Positions 8,580 through 18,032 of a stretch of DNA of 64,000 nucleotides are shown here, in pieces; within the stretch, counting starts at the first letter, position 1; every line of letters starts with the position of its first letter. The stretch spans positions 1,426,001 through 1,490,000 of the forward strand of contig JASGJS010000001.1 in NCBI GenBank assembly GCA_047601185.1. Direction: 5' to 3'. A program made the translations under genes and the position numbers. Source of the stretch: JASGJS01 sp047601185 (GTDB lineage: Bacteria > Pseudomonadota > Gammaproteobacteria > JAURND01). The notes beneath the pieces are model-generated. The model was not told where the DNA came from. It worked only from the letters and a program-made list of their open reading frames with translations, and ran no database searches.

Positions 8580-9278
8580 TTATTTTTTGTTGCTAGGCCT
8601 TTCTTCTTCTATCATTTCTAATGCTTCAGACAGCTTTCGATTTAAACTTTTTAATCCTACTAATTCTAGTCCTAGGTCTTGAGCTTTTTTGGTAAGGGTG
8701 TCAGCTATTCGATAAACATTCAGTTTATTGCCTCGACAATATCGTGGAGATCTTTTTCCTTCATCACCGATTAATAAGTAAACCAAAATTCCGATAGTTT
8801 TTAATAGGTTCCGTCTTTCACGTGTGGTCAACGAGGATTCATGAACAATGGGTTCTTCAATTATCTTCTGTGGGGCATCCATTACAGCCATTGGTGAAGA
8901 TGCCTCCTTTACTGGCCCTAAATTACTGTCTTCTTGTATTGATTCAGCCTTTTGTTGTTCCCGCTCAAACCGCTTCTTAACGACACTCAATAAGGCGGAC
9001 GGAATAGGCAGCTCTTTATTAATAGCTTCTGTTAAAATTGAATAAGGATGAATGCCGGTATAGCCATTTTCATTATATCTACCCCACCATGGTACTGAGT
9101 TCAATAAAAAATATGTCTTCTGCACAGTCAAAAATTCAGTAGGAATATCGCGATTATTTATTCTTAAAGACCGATGATTGAATGGTTCGCGTCGGTGTAG
9201 GAGCAACGCAGCTTCCTTTATGGTCCAAGTATCTTTTTTAGCCCAAAATTTGTAATCAGGCTTTTCCATAGGTTGCAT
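8580..9278 (-). CDS. Island-associated protein with N-terminal HTH-like segment, function unknown
   Basis: A 232-aa protein. The start region WTIKEAALLLHRREPF looks like a helix-turn-helix of the kind found in island proteins, the middle is low-complexity and charged, and the C-terminal block LTTRERRNLLKTIGILVYLLI resembles a conserved tail in proteins of integrative elements. It lies upstream of the AlpA-like gene on the same strand. Function is not known to me; replication or partition accessory roles are conceivable. Confidence 0.65.
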   Translation of the reverse strand: MQPMEKPDYKFWAKKDTWTIKEAALLLHRREPFNHRSLRINNRDIPTEFLTVQKTYFLLNSVPWWGRYNENGYTGIHPYSILTEAINKELPIPSALLSVVKKRFEREQQKAESIQEDSNLGPVKEASSPMAVMDAPQKIIEEPIVHESSLTTRERRNLLKTIGILVYLLIGDEGKRSPRYCRGNKLNVYRIADTLTKKAQDLGLELVGLKSLNRKLSEALEMIEEERPSNKK

Positions 9279-9385
9279 AGATTAATTCCTCAATATGATT
9301 CAGTTCCGGTTGATTTACCAAAATTCTTGGTACTTAAAACTCATTATGTCAACCCCCCATTTTTAGTACAACGCATAAGTAGAAA

Positions 9386-10120
9386 TCATAGCATTTCCCT
9401 ATATTGCTGTGGTGTCAAATGCCCCAGCGACTGATGGGGTCTTTCCAGGTTATATTCCTGTAACCATTGATCAGTTATGGCTTGCACGTGGTTAATATCC
9501 TTAAATAAATGCACACCTAATACTTCTTCACGATAAGTACGATTAAATCGTTCGATATAAGCATTCTGTGCTGGTTTTCCTGGCTCAATATGACGAAGCT
9601 TTACACCATGTTTTTTGGCCCAATCAAACATTTCTTTTGAAATATTCTCAGGGCCATTATCCACCCGAAGCTGCATAGGATAACCATGCTTAATAGATAT
9701 CCAATCTAAAAACGCTGTTACCCGTTTAGCAGGTAATGATAAATTTGCTTGGATTCCCAATGCTTCCCGATTGCAGTCATCCAGTACATTCACAGTGCGA
9801 AATCGCCTACCATTTGCAAGTGCATCGCTCATGAAATCCATCGACCAGCTTTCATTCATTTGCATTGGCCAATTCAACGCAGTTTTCTCTCTCTGTGGCA
9901 GTCGCCTTTTGGGCTTACGTCTTAAATTTAATTTTAAATCACAATAAACCCTATAAACACGCTTATGGTTCCATTGATAACCTTGTTGTCTGAGTTTTTG
10001 AAACATCTTTTCAAACCCATAACGGCGATACCTAATGGCTAAATCCTGCAGAGCACATTTAATCTCCTCATCATTTTCTAATTTATGAGAATATCCAAAA
10101 ACTGAACGACTAATGTTCAA
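9386..10120 (-). CDS. IS copy B orfB transposase
   Basis: 244 aa from its ATG with an intact DDE triad and an intact frame back to the slippery A8 run of orfA. Confidence 0.92.
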   Translation of the reverse strand: MNISRSVFGYSHKLENDEEIKCALQDLAIRYRRYGFEKMFQKLRQQGYQWNHKRVYRVYCDLKLNLRRKPKRRLPQREKTALNWPMQMNESWSMDFMSDALANGRRFRTVNVLDDCNREALGIQANLSLPAKRVTAFLDWISIKHGYPMQLRVDNGPENISKEMFDWAKKHGVKLRHIEPGKPAQNAYIERFNRTYREEVLGVHLFKDINHVQAITDQWLQEYNLERPHQSLGHLTPQQYREML

Positions 10121-10200
10121 TAATCGGCAGGCTCGATTTAGGCTAATTTGATGGGTTTGAATTGCATAATTAACCCATTCTCTACGCTCTACTGCCGTAA

Positions 10201-10464
10201 CTATTTTTTTTCGAGAACATCTTTCAATACCCGATAATCCAGGCTTAATTCAGCATACATATGTTTTAAGCGCTGATTTTCTTCTTCTAGCTGTTTTAAG
10301 CGTTTTACATCTGATTCGATCATTCCATTAAATTTGTTCCGCCAGCTATAAATCGTTGCCTCGCTAATGGCATATTTTCGGCTTAAATCGACGATGGGCA
10401 CACCGGCTTCAAGCTCTTTTAAAATCCCAATTATTTGGTTTTCAGTAAATCTCGTTTTTTTCAT
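10201..10464 (-). CDS. IS copy B orfA
   Basis: 87-aa HTH and coiled-coil protein, identical in sequence to that of copy A. Confidence 0.92.
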   Translation of the reverse strand: MKKTRFTENQIIGILKELEAGVPIVDLSRKYAISEATIYSWRNKFNGMIESDVKRLKQLEEENQRLKHMYAELSLDYRVLKDVLEKK

Positions 10465-10540
10465 TGTAGAGTCCTCTTAGTTCGACTAGTTTATCGGAAA
10501 ACTCTACTTATGGGTTGTACTATTTTAGGGGAGGATTACC

Positions 10541-10971
10541 ATTATTCTTCATTGTAACGTAAACATATTTAATAAAACAAACAATTTTTTTCGAAACAAA
10601 ACCAAGGATTTAACGATATTTAATCTATATTAACGTTTATTAATCGACATCGAAAAATATGGAAAAATATCGAAGGATAGAGAAGAATAACGGAGTTAAA
10701 ATTTTTTAGGAGCAACGGACTAAAATCACGAAGAGAGGGCAGAGAAGGACACAATAGAGCATTACCGATTTTTGACATGGATTAAATCCATATCAAAACT
10801 GCAGTCCAATTATGGTTGAGCCTGTGACATATGGAAGTGAGAAGCTAGTGAGCATGGTTAAATTTGGACAATGTCTTCTCGTTATCTGGGTTTGTCCATA
10901 CGTCTTAGGAGGTCATCTGGTGTGGAGTGATAGTCCAAATATTCATGGAGTATTTTTGATTATTTGGTGAC
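10541..10971. other. AT-rich non-coding stretch with short direct repeats
   Basis: No gene is visible. Around 10610-10650 two imperfect repeats, TAACGATATTTAATC and TAACGTTTATTAATC, lie about 24 bp apart, followed by two GAAAAATAT copies near 10661-10680. The repeats and AT-richness would suit a replication or protein-binding region, but nothing else supports this. Confidence 0.3.
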
Positions 10972-12027
10972 TTATTGTTTTTTATTAAGCTCTGCTTCTA
11001 TTTCTTCAATAGTAGGTAGACTCGTTTTAAGATTTTTGGGGAGGGATTTGGCTAATTTATATTCAGACACACCCATTGGGGCATTAACATTTTGTAAAGC
11101 ATATTCTGCGATGATTTTGCTTTTTGACTTACAAAGCAAAATACCAATGGTACGATTATCCCCATCTTTACGCATTTGATTATCTACGGCTGCAAGATAG
11201 AACCCTAATTGACCCGTATGCTCTGGTTTAAATTGAGTAGCTTTTAATTCAACTACCACAAAGGCTCGAAGATTTAAATGATAAAATAATAAGTCTAGAA
11301 AAAACTCTTGGTTATCGAAGGCTAAGGGCACTTGAGATCCTACGAAAGCAAAACCTTGGCCGAGCTCTAATAGGAAGTCACGAATATGAGTAATCAAAGC
11401 ATTTTCAATCGCTCTTTCATGGGCTTTGCCTTCAATTGTCAGAAAATCGAAATGATAAGGATCTTTAAGAATTTGGTTGGCTAAGTCTGATTGATCGGGA
11501 GGAAGATGTTGACTAAAATTGGTTATTTTTTTATTTGGCTCTGCCTGACGTTCATATAACCCGGTTTCAATTTGCATTTCTAAGATAGAACGCGACCAAC
11601 CATTTCTTATAGATTGCTGGATATACCACTCACGCTCTTGTTGGCCCTTTATTTGATGCAAAAGCACGCCAATGTGCCCCCATGGTAATTGGTCCACAAG
11701 CTGTGGACTTTTTCCAAAATAAGGATATTCTTTAGCAAAAATACGCATTCTTTTTAAATTTGTGATAGAAAATCCTTTCATCTCGGGAAATAAGCAACGC
11801 ATATCTTTTGAAAATTGCTCTAAAAATTGTTCTCCCCATTTGTGCATTTTTTGTTTATAAATCAATTCGTTACCCAACTCCCAATAAAAATGAATCAGCT
11901 CTTTATTAACAGTTATTGCTGCTCGAATTTGGGCATTTTTCAACCGCTCTTTGATTCCATTCAAAAAATGAGTATATTGTTCATCAAAACGTAATGCTGT
12001 TCCCAACTTTGGTAATTGTTTTTTCAT
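10972..12027 (-). CDS. YhcG/DUF1016 family PD-(D/E)XK nuclease
   Basis: A 351-aa protein. The N-terminal DUF1016 part contains FYWELGNEL, WGEQFLEQFSKDM and FSITNLKRMRIFAKEYP. The C-terminal nuclease part contains LDLLFYHLNLRAFVVVELK, which holds the D...ExK core, then GQLGFYLAAVDN and IGILLCKSK. The length fits YhcG (about 350-375 aa). The family is widespread on genomic islands and linked to restriction-modification and DNA processing; the exact job here is unknown. Start ATG at 12027. Confidence 0.92.
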   Translation of the reverse strand: MKKQLPKLGTALRFDEQYTHFLNGIKERLKNAQIRAAITVNKELIHFYWELGNELIYKQKMHKWGEQFLEQFSKDMRCLFPEMKGFSITNLKRMRIFAKEYPYFGKSPQLVDQLPWGHIGVLLHQIKGQQEREWYIQQSIRNGWSRSILEMQIETGLYERQAEPNKKITNFSQHLPPDQSDLANQILKDPYHFDFLTIEGKAHERAIENALITHIRDFLLELGQGFAFVGSQVPLAFDNQEFFLDLLFYHLNLRAFVVVELKATQFKPEHTGQLGFYLAAVDNQMRKDGDNRTIGILLCKSKSKIIAEYALQNVNAPMGVSEYKLAKSLPKNLKTSLPTIEEIEAELNKKQ

Positions 12028-12051
12028 ACATTTATTCCATTTATAATTATC

Positions 12052-13257
12052 TTAAGAGGTTTTGATTGCTATTATGCCAGTTTTTTCAAGGATATAATCT
12101 GTAATTTGCTGCATGGGCTTACGCAATCTTTCAACATCGCTGACAATATAACCTGCCGTCACATCGTGATTCATCTTATGGTTCACCAAGCGCTTAAGCG
12201 CATAAGCCGAGATATCCAAGCTTTCCGCGATAGTGATAAAGGTACGACGCAGGTCATGCAGCATAAAAACAACTCCAGAGGCTGCAATCACTTTAGCTAC
12301 CTGCTTACGTGGATCAACAAGGTAACCCTTAGCGCCAGCTCCTGGGAAAACGTATTCACTTGTAGTCTCCTCCTTGCGCCGAACCAATAATTCCACCAAA
12401 AAATTGGATAAAGGCAAAGTATGCGGCTGATGATTTTTAGGATCAGGCAAAGTCAAAGTATGCGCCATTAAATCTACTTGTTCCCATTTTAATGTCATGG
12501 CTTCTTCTCGTCGTAAGCCAGTAAATAATAGCAGTAACAAATAATCACGCAATACGGTATTTTGAATATTTATTACCCCCTTGTACCAGAGGATCAATTC
12601 ATGGGTTTTAACAAAATTTTGTCGTTTGTGGATCTTATACCATGCTCGAGTTTGCGACAGTCGTCTGACAGGGTTTTCCGTAATAAGCGATTGGCCTTTG
12701 GCATCCTCATACTCTCCGGCAGCAAAATTAAAAATCGCTCGCAGGTAGCGCATAGCCAAATTAGTCCTAGCCTTGCTGCGCTCGCCCAACTGGGTATGCC
12801 GCTTGGCAATCATGTCTTTACTGATGCTCAATAAAGGTTTGTTCTGCCAGTCGGCAAAGGCTTCGCGCATCACCCGCTGGTAATCGAATACTGTGCTAGG
12901 TTTCAGGGTTTTTCTGGCTTTGAGGTAATCCTCAAACACCTGCTTAAGTGTAATCACTTTGATCCTAGCTTCTTTCTTTTCAGCAATAGGGTCAATCCCA
13001 GTGGCGATCTTACCCAGCAACTTTTGTCCCTCACGCCGTGCCTGCTCTGCCGTTAATTCAGGGTAGCGCCCCAAGGTAATGCGGCGCAACTTACTCTGCG
13101 CCAGCTTTTCTACAAAAAAAGCCTTGGTTCCACCTGATGTCACCCGCACCCCAAATCCTTTCATAACCTCATCGTAATATCGCTTCTGTGCCGTCTGGCC
13201 TTCCACAGTAGAAACAGGTAACGGCAGCTTATCTACCATCAGCTTAGTAATCTTCAT
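12052..13257 (-). CDS. Tyrosine-type integrase of the tRNA-integrated island
   Basis: A 401-aa integrase of the P4/DUF4102 type. The N-terminus is MKITKLMVDKLPLP, then FGVRVTSGGTKAFFVEK and LGRYPELTAEQARREGQKL (DUF4102 arm-binding domain), a core-binding domain, and the catalytic boxes LFTGLRREEAMTLKW (Arg), MLHDLRRTFIT (HxxR) and NHDVTAGYI (Tyr). The ATG at 13257 matches family N-termini; a longer start at 13308 would run through the two GTGTCGAA boxes. It lies within 160 bp of attR and is expected to catalyse integration and excision at the 47-bp repeats. Confidence 0.95.
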   Translation of the reverse strand: MKITKLMVDKLPLPVSTVEGQTAQKRYYDEVMKGFGVRVTSGGTKAFFVEKLAQSKLRRITLGRYPELTAEQARREGQKLLGKIATGIDPIAEKKEARIKVITLKQVFEDYLKARKTLKPSTVFDYQRVMREAFADWQNKPLLSISKDMIAKRHTQLGERSKARTNLAMRYLRAIFNFAAGEYEDAKGQSLITENPVRRLSQTRAWYKIHKRQNFVKTHELILWYKGVINIQNTVLRDYLLLLLFTGLRREEAMTLKWEQVDLMAHTLTLPDPKNHQPHTLPLSNFLVELLVRRKEETTSEYVFPGAGAKGYLVDPRKQVAKVIAASGVVFMLHDLRRTFITIAESLDISAYALKRLVNHKMNHDVTAGYIVSDVERLRKPMQQITDYILEKTGIIAIKTS

Positions 13258-13267
13258 AGGTTTTTCC

Positions 13268-13382
13268 GTGTCGAATATGTGTCGAAGGTATAAATAAAAA
13301 CTGTTCAAAGAACTTAGGACGGATTGTGGAATAAAAATCTTAATAAAACAAGTACTTTTTGAGATTTTAAAAACGTGTCGAA
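13268..13382 (+). promoter_or_regulatory. Three GTGTCGAA boxes, putative integrase arm sites (right end)
   Basis: Boxes at 13268-13275, 13279-13286 and 13375-13382. The last sits in AAACGTGTCGAAG, identical to the context of the left box at 141-153. The first pair lies just upstream of the integrase start and could also let the integrase repress itself. Confidence 0.6.
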
Positions 13383-13416
13383 GTGCTTAAAACCTATTAA
13401 AATACGGATTTTTGGA

Positions 13417-13463
13417 ACTCATAATCCCTTGGTCCTAGGTTCGAGTCCTAGTGGGCCCACCAG
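13417..13463 (+). repeat. attR: right 47-bp attachment repeat
   Basis: Exact copy of tRNA bases 52-98 without the 5' half, so it is not a functional tRNA. It ends the island. Confidence 0.92.
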
Positions 13464-13572
13464 AAAACACTTTAAAATCAGTAAGTTACAAGTTTTAAAG
13501 TTCCTAAATCAAGAATCAAAATTTTTTTAGTGTAATTTTGGTGTAATTGTGTCAATAAATTGGCTTTCTAGC

Positions 13573-13644
13573 CTATGCTACCAATTTTTCTGCAAGTATA
13601 GTTTCTATATATGGATTTATAGTTTTCAAACGCTCAACATGTTT
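13573..13644 (-). pseudogene. C-terminal end of an unknown gene split by IS copy C
   Basis: Joining 14843 to 13644 after removal of the IS and one GTTT copy continues the frame as AEKKHVERLKTINPYIETIL and ends at a TAG at 13573. The larger part is at 14843-15290. Confidence 0.7.
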
Positions 13645-13720
13645 GGTAATCCTCCCCTAAAATAGTACAACCCATAAGTAGAGTTTTCCGATAAACTAGT
13701 CGAACTAAGAGGACTCTACA

Positions 13721-13984
13721 ATGAAAAAAACGAGATTTACTGAAAACCAAATAATTGGGATTTTAAAAGAGCTTGAAGCCGGTGTGCCCATCGTCGATTT
13801 AAGCCGAAAATATGCCATTAGCGAGGCAACGATTTATAGCTGGCGGAACAAATTTAATGGAATGATCGAATCAGATGTAAAACGCTTAAAACAGCTAGAA
13901 GAAGAAAATCAGCGCTTAAAACATATGTATGCTGAATTAAGCCTGGATTATCGGGTATTGAAAGATGTTCTCGAAAAAAAATAG
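13721..13984 (+). CDS. IS copy C orfA
   Basis: 87-aa HTH and coiled-coil protein ending in the A8 slippery run (13974-13981) and TAG. Confidence 0.92.
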   Translation: MKKTRFTENQIIGILKELEAGVPIVDLSRKYAISEATIYSWRNKFNGMIESDVKRLKQLEEENQRLKHMYAELSLDYRVLKDVLEKK

Positions 13985-14064
13985 TTACGGCAGTAGAGCG
14001 TAGAGAATGGGTTAATTATGCAATTCAAACCCATCAAATTAGCCTAAATCGAGCCTGCCGATTA

Positions 14065-14799
14065 TTGAACATTAGTCGTTCAGTTTTTGGATATTCTCAT
14101 AAATTAGAAAATGATGAGGAGATTAAATGTGCTCTGCAGGATTTAGCCATTAGGTATCGCCGTTATGGGTTTGAAAAGATGTTTCAAAAACTCAGACAAC
14201 AAGGTTATCAATGGAACCATAAGCGTGTTTATAGGGTTTATTGTGATTTAAAATTAAATTTAAGACGTAAGCCCAAAAGGCGACTGCCACAGAGAGAGAA
14301 AACTGCGTTGAATTGGCCAATGCAAATGAATGAAAGCTGGTCGATGGATTTCATGAGCGATGCACTTGCAAATGGTAGGCGATTTCGCACTGTGAATGTA
14401 CTGGATGACTGCAATCGGGAAGCATTGGGAATCCAAGCAAATTTATCATTACCTGCTAAACGGGTAACAGCGTTTTTAGATTGGATATCTATCAAGCATG
14501 GTTATCCTATGCAGCTTCGGGTGGATAATGGCCCTGAGAATATTTCAAAAGAAATGTTTGATTGGGCCAAAAAACATGGTGTAAAGCTTCGTCATATTGA
14601 GCCAGGAAAACCAGCACAGAATGCTTATATCGAACGATTTAATCGTACTTATCGTGAAGAAGTATTAGGTGTGCATTTATTTAAGGATATTAACCACGTG
14701 CAAGCCATAACTGATCAATGGTTACAGGAATATAACCTGGAAAGACCCCATCAGTCGCTGGGGCATTTGACACCACAGCAATATAGGGAAATGCTATGA
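14065..14799 (+). CDS. IS copy C orfB transposase
   Basis: Intact 244-aa DDE part. In this copy I read the frame upstream of the ATG without a stop from 13972 (KKIVTAVERREWVNYAIQTH), one base back from the orfA frame, confirming the -1 OrfAB arrangement. Confidence 0.92.
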   Translation: MNISRSVFGYSHKLENDEEIKCALQDLAIRYRRYGFEKMFQKLRQQGYQWNHKRVYRVYCDLKLNLRRKPKRRLPQREKTALNWPMQMNESWSMDFMSDALANGRRFRTVNVLDDCNREALGIQANLSLPAKRVTAFLDWISIKHGYPMQLRVDNGPENISKEMFDWAKKHGVKLRHIEPGKPAQNAYIERFNRTYREEVLGVHLFKDINHVQAITDQWLQEYNLERPHQSLGHLTPQQYREML

Positions 14800-14842
14800 T
14801 TTCTACTTATGCGTTGTACTAAAAATGGGGGGTTGACAGTTT

Positions 14843-15290
14843 CTTTTCTGCTGTCACGAATATGGGACAATAAGAAGCTTCAACGAATTGAAATGCGTCG
14901 GCAACCTGCTCTTCGGCAGGAGCCACCTTATGTTTTATTTCTATGAAAAATAAATACATCCTTGTTGAAATAAGCACCCTTAAGGCTGGATATAGCTCTA
15001 CATTATTAGAAAAAGTCAAAAGTTGGGTATTTGATAGATTTATTCTATATTGACTTAAGGCTTCCTTGACTACACCAAAAGCTTGTGAAGTAGAGTCTTT
15101 GAGCTGCTGCCACCATTTTGTCGAATACTCTATTAAACTTCCTTTAGTACGAAAAGGGGAGGAAGAGGAAGTTGTATAAGAAATACGACCGCCTTTAAGT
15201 GATTTTTGTCTTTTAATGAGAGAAGATGCATCATTAAAATGTATCCCCTCAAGAATCCCCTCCAGAGAAATGGTTAGAAATAAGGTAAGT
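14843..15290 (-). pseudogene. Main part of an unknown gene split by IS copy C, no start codon left
   Basis: The minus strand stays open for about 150 codons with no ATG in its first 90 codons and a TGA just before it. The translation includes SLIKRQKSLKGGRISY, LIEYSTKWWQQLKDSTSQAF, RMYLFFIEIKHKV and EEQVADAFQFVEASYCPIF, and continues past the IS at 13573-13644. The coding-like composition and exact frame restoration on IS removal show it was a real gene of at least 175 codons that also lost its 5' end. I do not recognise the family. Confidence 0.6.
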
Positions 15291-15475
15291 CATTGTTTAC
15301 CAATGCAGCCTTGTAGAAGATATAAATTTTGTTACATTGTGCTGGATTTTAGAATCATATTGTCTTAAGCTAGGAGGTGGGTAGTAGAGCCTAAAGAGTA
15401 AGTTCTCAGGATGAGCTCTACAGGGAGTATTTGACGAGCTGTTTATGCTGTACTACCCAATGATGGCGTCATCGA

Positions 15476-15607
15476 TTACCAGCTATCCAAAACAGTCTTA
15501 GCATTTTCCATTAACTGGTCAATAAAAGCTTTTAATTCCTCAGGCTCAATGACGTGAGGTAATTGCTCTGCCTGAATAACTCCCCGCCGTATGTCATGAA
15601 CTTTCAT
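15476..15607 (-). CDS. 43-aa ORF overlapping the end of the IS66 transposase gene
   Basis: MKVHDIRRGVIQAEQLPHV begins inside the last codons of the IS66 transposase gene and ends with ENAKTVLDSW. The overlap suggests translational coupling, as for accessory ORFs of IS66 elements, but I do not know this peptide. An ordinary chance frame is possible. Confidence 0.4.
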   Translation of the reverse strand: MKVHDIRRGVIQAEQLPHVIEPEELKAFIDQLMENAKTVLDSW

Positions 15608-17087
15608 GAACATAATGTAAATATAAACGTGGATTTATCCCATTTAATATAGCGCTTGAAATCAGGCTGTAAAAAAATGCATGAATTTTTCCACTGCATT
15701 CATGGCCAATAAACAACCAATTTTTTCGACCCAATGCAAACCCTCTGATTTCTCCTTCTATCCAATTAGTATCTATTTCTGCGATGCCATGACGTAAATA
15801 CTGAATCAAGTAAGGCCATTGTTTTAGGGTATATTGAATTGCATTGCCTAGTTGGCTTTTGGGAAGAACTGAAAGACGACTTTTCTTTAACCATTTATGA
15901 AAAGCTTTGAGAATAGGCCAAGCTATTTTTTGCCGCAGTCGTTTTCTCATATGAAATGAATATTGTTTTTCGCGCATATTTCGCTCTAAAGCATATAACG
16001 GTTTTAATCTATCAATGACTTGTGCTGCAATCCCCGTTGTATCTTTAGTGATTTTTAATATCTCACTGAACTTGCGCCTGGCGTGAGTCAAACATGCTAA
16101 GCCGGTTATACCTTCTCGCTTGCGTAAGGCTTCGTAACCTGCATAGCCATCTGTTTGCAATAAACCTTTGTATGATGCAAGCCGTTGTTGTACCGTCTCT
16201 CCTGATCGCGTCAAACTCAATTCAAAAACAACTAACCCCCCTTTGCCTATCCAGGGTGAGTGATAGCCCCAAAGATAACCCTGTTTCTCTGGCTTTAGAA
16301 TTTTCACCGGGGTTTCGTCAACTTGAAGATAACGGCTTTCTGAAATAGCCTTCCAAAATGCTTGATACAGTGGTTGTAATGCTTCCCCCAACTGCCTAAC
16401 CCAATTGCCCAAGGTATTATCTGGAATGACAAGGCCTATGCTGGCCATCATTTTAGATTGTCGATACAACGGTAAGTGATATTGATACTTGTTAATGGCA
16501 ATCTCTGTTAACACACTCCCACCTGCCAAGGCTTTTGGTAAGGGAGAAGGCTCTTTATGGCCCATTTGGATCGTTTGACAATGAGAGCAGCTATATTTAT
16601 AACGAATGTGTTCGGCTCGATAAAAACGTTGGGGCAGCATTTCTAGCTGTTCAGACGTTTCTGTACCCATCATTCGCAAAGCCTGATGACAGCTATAACA
16701 AGTCTTGTCATCTAAGTCATGATGAATTTGAAAGCTAGGCAGTGAGGATAGATCTATTAAGCGCCCAGATTTAGGACCTTTTTTGCGCGAATGAGCACAG
16801 ACCGTTATGGTAGGGTTAGTGGTATCTAAAGTCAGGTCCATGCTCAAGGCTGGCACAAGAGGCAAATCTCCCGAATCTCGCTTTTTACCAAAATGACGGC
16901 TTTGAGCCAATTTCAATTGCTCTTTTAATCGATTGACCTCATCGAGTAATGTCTCAACCGCCATCTCGGATCTATGTAATTGAGAGCGTAACCAATGGTT
17001 TTCTTGCCAAAGCTCGTAGAGCCCAAGGCCTGAATGGTAAGCTGCCTGTAAGCAGGATAGATTTTTTTGTTTTGCTTCGACCTTCAT
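15594..17087 (-). CDS. tnpC: IS66-family transposase TnpC
   Basis: A 497-aa DDE transposase. The N-terminal coiled coil (ENHWLRSQLHRSEMAVETLL to LKLAQSRHFGKKRD) is followed by a zinc-binding segment (CYSCHQAL ... YSCSHCQT), then the catalytic region with YLQVDETPVKIL (Asp), LQTDGYAGYEAL (Asp), LTHARRKF and NWIEGEIRGFALGRKNWLF (Glu). Full length for IS66 TnpC. It lies downstream of the tnpB fragment, from which it is now separated by IS copy D. Confidence 0.95.
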   Translation of the reverse strand: MKVEAKQKNLSCLQAAYHSGLGLYELWQENHWLRSQLHRSEMAVETLLDEVNRLKEQLKLAQSRHFGKKRDSGDLPLVPALSMDLTLDTTNPTITVCAHSRKKGPKSGRLIDLSSLPSFQIHHDLDDKTCYSCHQALRMMGTETSEQLEMLPQRFYRAEHIRYKYSCSHCQTIQMGHKEPSPLPKALAGGSVLTEIAINKYQYHLPLYRQSKMMASIGLVIPDNTLGNWVRQLGEALQPLYQAFWKAISESRYLQVDETPVKILKPEKQGYLWGYHSPWIGKGGLVVFELSLTRSGETVQQRLASYKGLLQTDGYAGYEALRKREGITGLACLTHARRKFSEILKITKDTTGIAAQVIDRLKPLYALERNMREKQYSFHMRKRLRQKIAWPILKAFHKWLKKSRLSVLPKSQLGNAIQYTLKQWPYLIQYLRHGIAEIDTNWIEGEIRGFALGRKNWLFIGHECSGKIHAFFYSLISSAILNGINPRLYLHYVHESS

Positions 17088-17217
17088 GACAACATAATAA
17101 TCTATTCTTCCACGATTGTAAATAGACTACATTCTTCTTAACTAAATTGGTCGTAGTTCAGCTCTCGCCAATTGCGCATGTCAACCCCCCATTTTTAGTA
17201 CAACGCATAAGTAGAAA

Positions 17218-17952
17218 TCATAGCATTTCCCTATATTGCTGTGGTGTCAAATGCCCCAGCGACTGATGGGGTCTTTCCAGGTTATATTCCTGTAACCATT
17301 GATCAGTTATGGCTTGCACGTGGTTAATATCCTTAAATAAATGCACACCTAATACTTCTTCACGATAAGTACGATTAAATCGTTCGATATAAGCATTCTG
17401 TGCTGGTTTTCCTGGCTCAATATGACGAAGCTTTACACCATGTTTTTTGGCCCAATCAAACATTTCTTTTGAAATATTCTCAGGGCCATTATCCACCCGA
17501 AGCTGCATAGGATAACCATGCTTAATAGATATCCAATCTAAAAACGCTGTTACCCGTTTAGCAGGTAATGATAAATTTGCTTGGATTCCCAATGCTTCCC
17601 GATTGCAGTCATCCAGTACATTCACAGTGCGAAATCGCCTACCATTTGCAAGTGCATCGCTCATGAAATCCATCGACCAGCTTTCATTCATTTGCATTGG
17701 CCAATTCAACGCAGTTTTCTCTCTCTGTGGCAGTCGCCTTTTGGGCTTACGTCTTAAATTTAATTTTAAATCACAATAAACCCTATAAACACGCTTATGG
17801 TTCCATTGATAACCTTGTTGTCTGAGTTTTTGAAACATCTTTTCAAACCCATAACGGCGATACCTAATGGCTAAATCCTGCAGAGCACATTTAATCTCCT
17901 CATCATTTTCTAATTTATGAGAATATCCAAAAACTGAACGACTAATGTTCAA
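17218..17952 (-). CDS. IS copy D orfB transposase
   Basis: Intact 244-aa DDE part with an open frame back to orfA. Confidence 0.92.
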   Translation of the reverse strand: MNISRSVFGYSHKLENDEEIKCALQDLAIRYRRYGFEKMFQKLRQQGYQWNHKRVYRVYCDLKLNLRRKPKRRLPQREKTALNWPMQMNESWSMDFMSDALANGRRFRTVNVLDDCNREALGIQANLSLPAKRVTAFLDWISIKHGYPMQLRVDNGPENISKEMFDWAKKHGVKLRHIEPGKPAQNAYIERFNRTYREEVLGVHLFKDINHVQAITDQWLQEYNLERPHQSLGHLTPQQYREML

Positions 17953-18032
17953 TAATCGGCAGGCTCGATTTAGGCTAATTTGATGGGTTTGAATTGCATA
18001 ATTAACCCATTCTCTACGCTCTACTGCCGTAA

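Larger units (their letters stand above)
9347..10540 (-). mobile_element. IS3-family element, copy B (1194 bp)
   Basis: Same ends as copy A, with target duplication ATTA at 9343-9346 and 10541-10544. It belongs to the sub-lineage (B, D, E) with T at the variable orfB position. It lies between island genes and breaks no recognisable gene. Confidence 0.95.
13645..14838 (+). mobile_element. IS3-family element, copy C (1194 bp)
   Basis: Starts GGTAATCCTCCCC, ends GGGGGGTTGACA, with target duplication GTTT at 13641-13644 and 14839-14842. It lies just outside the island and splits an unknown gene read on the minus strand. Confidence 0.95.

Noticed and set aside
13417..13463. Second tRNA gene
   Set aside because: Only the 3' part of the tRNA is present; the 5' acceptor strand and D arm are missing. 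It is the attachment repeat.
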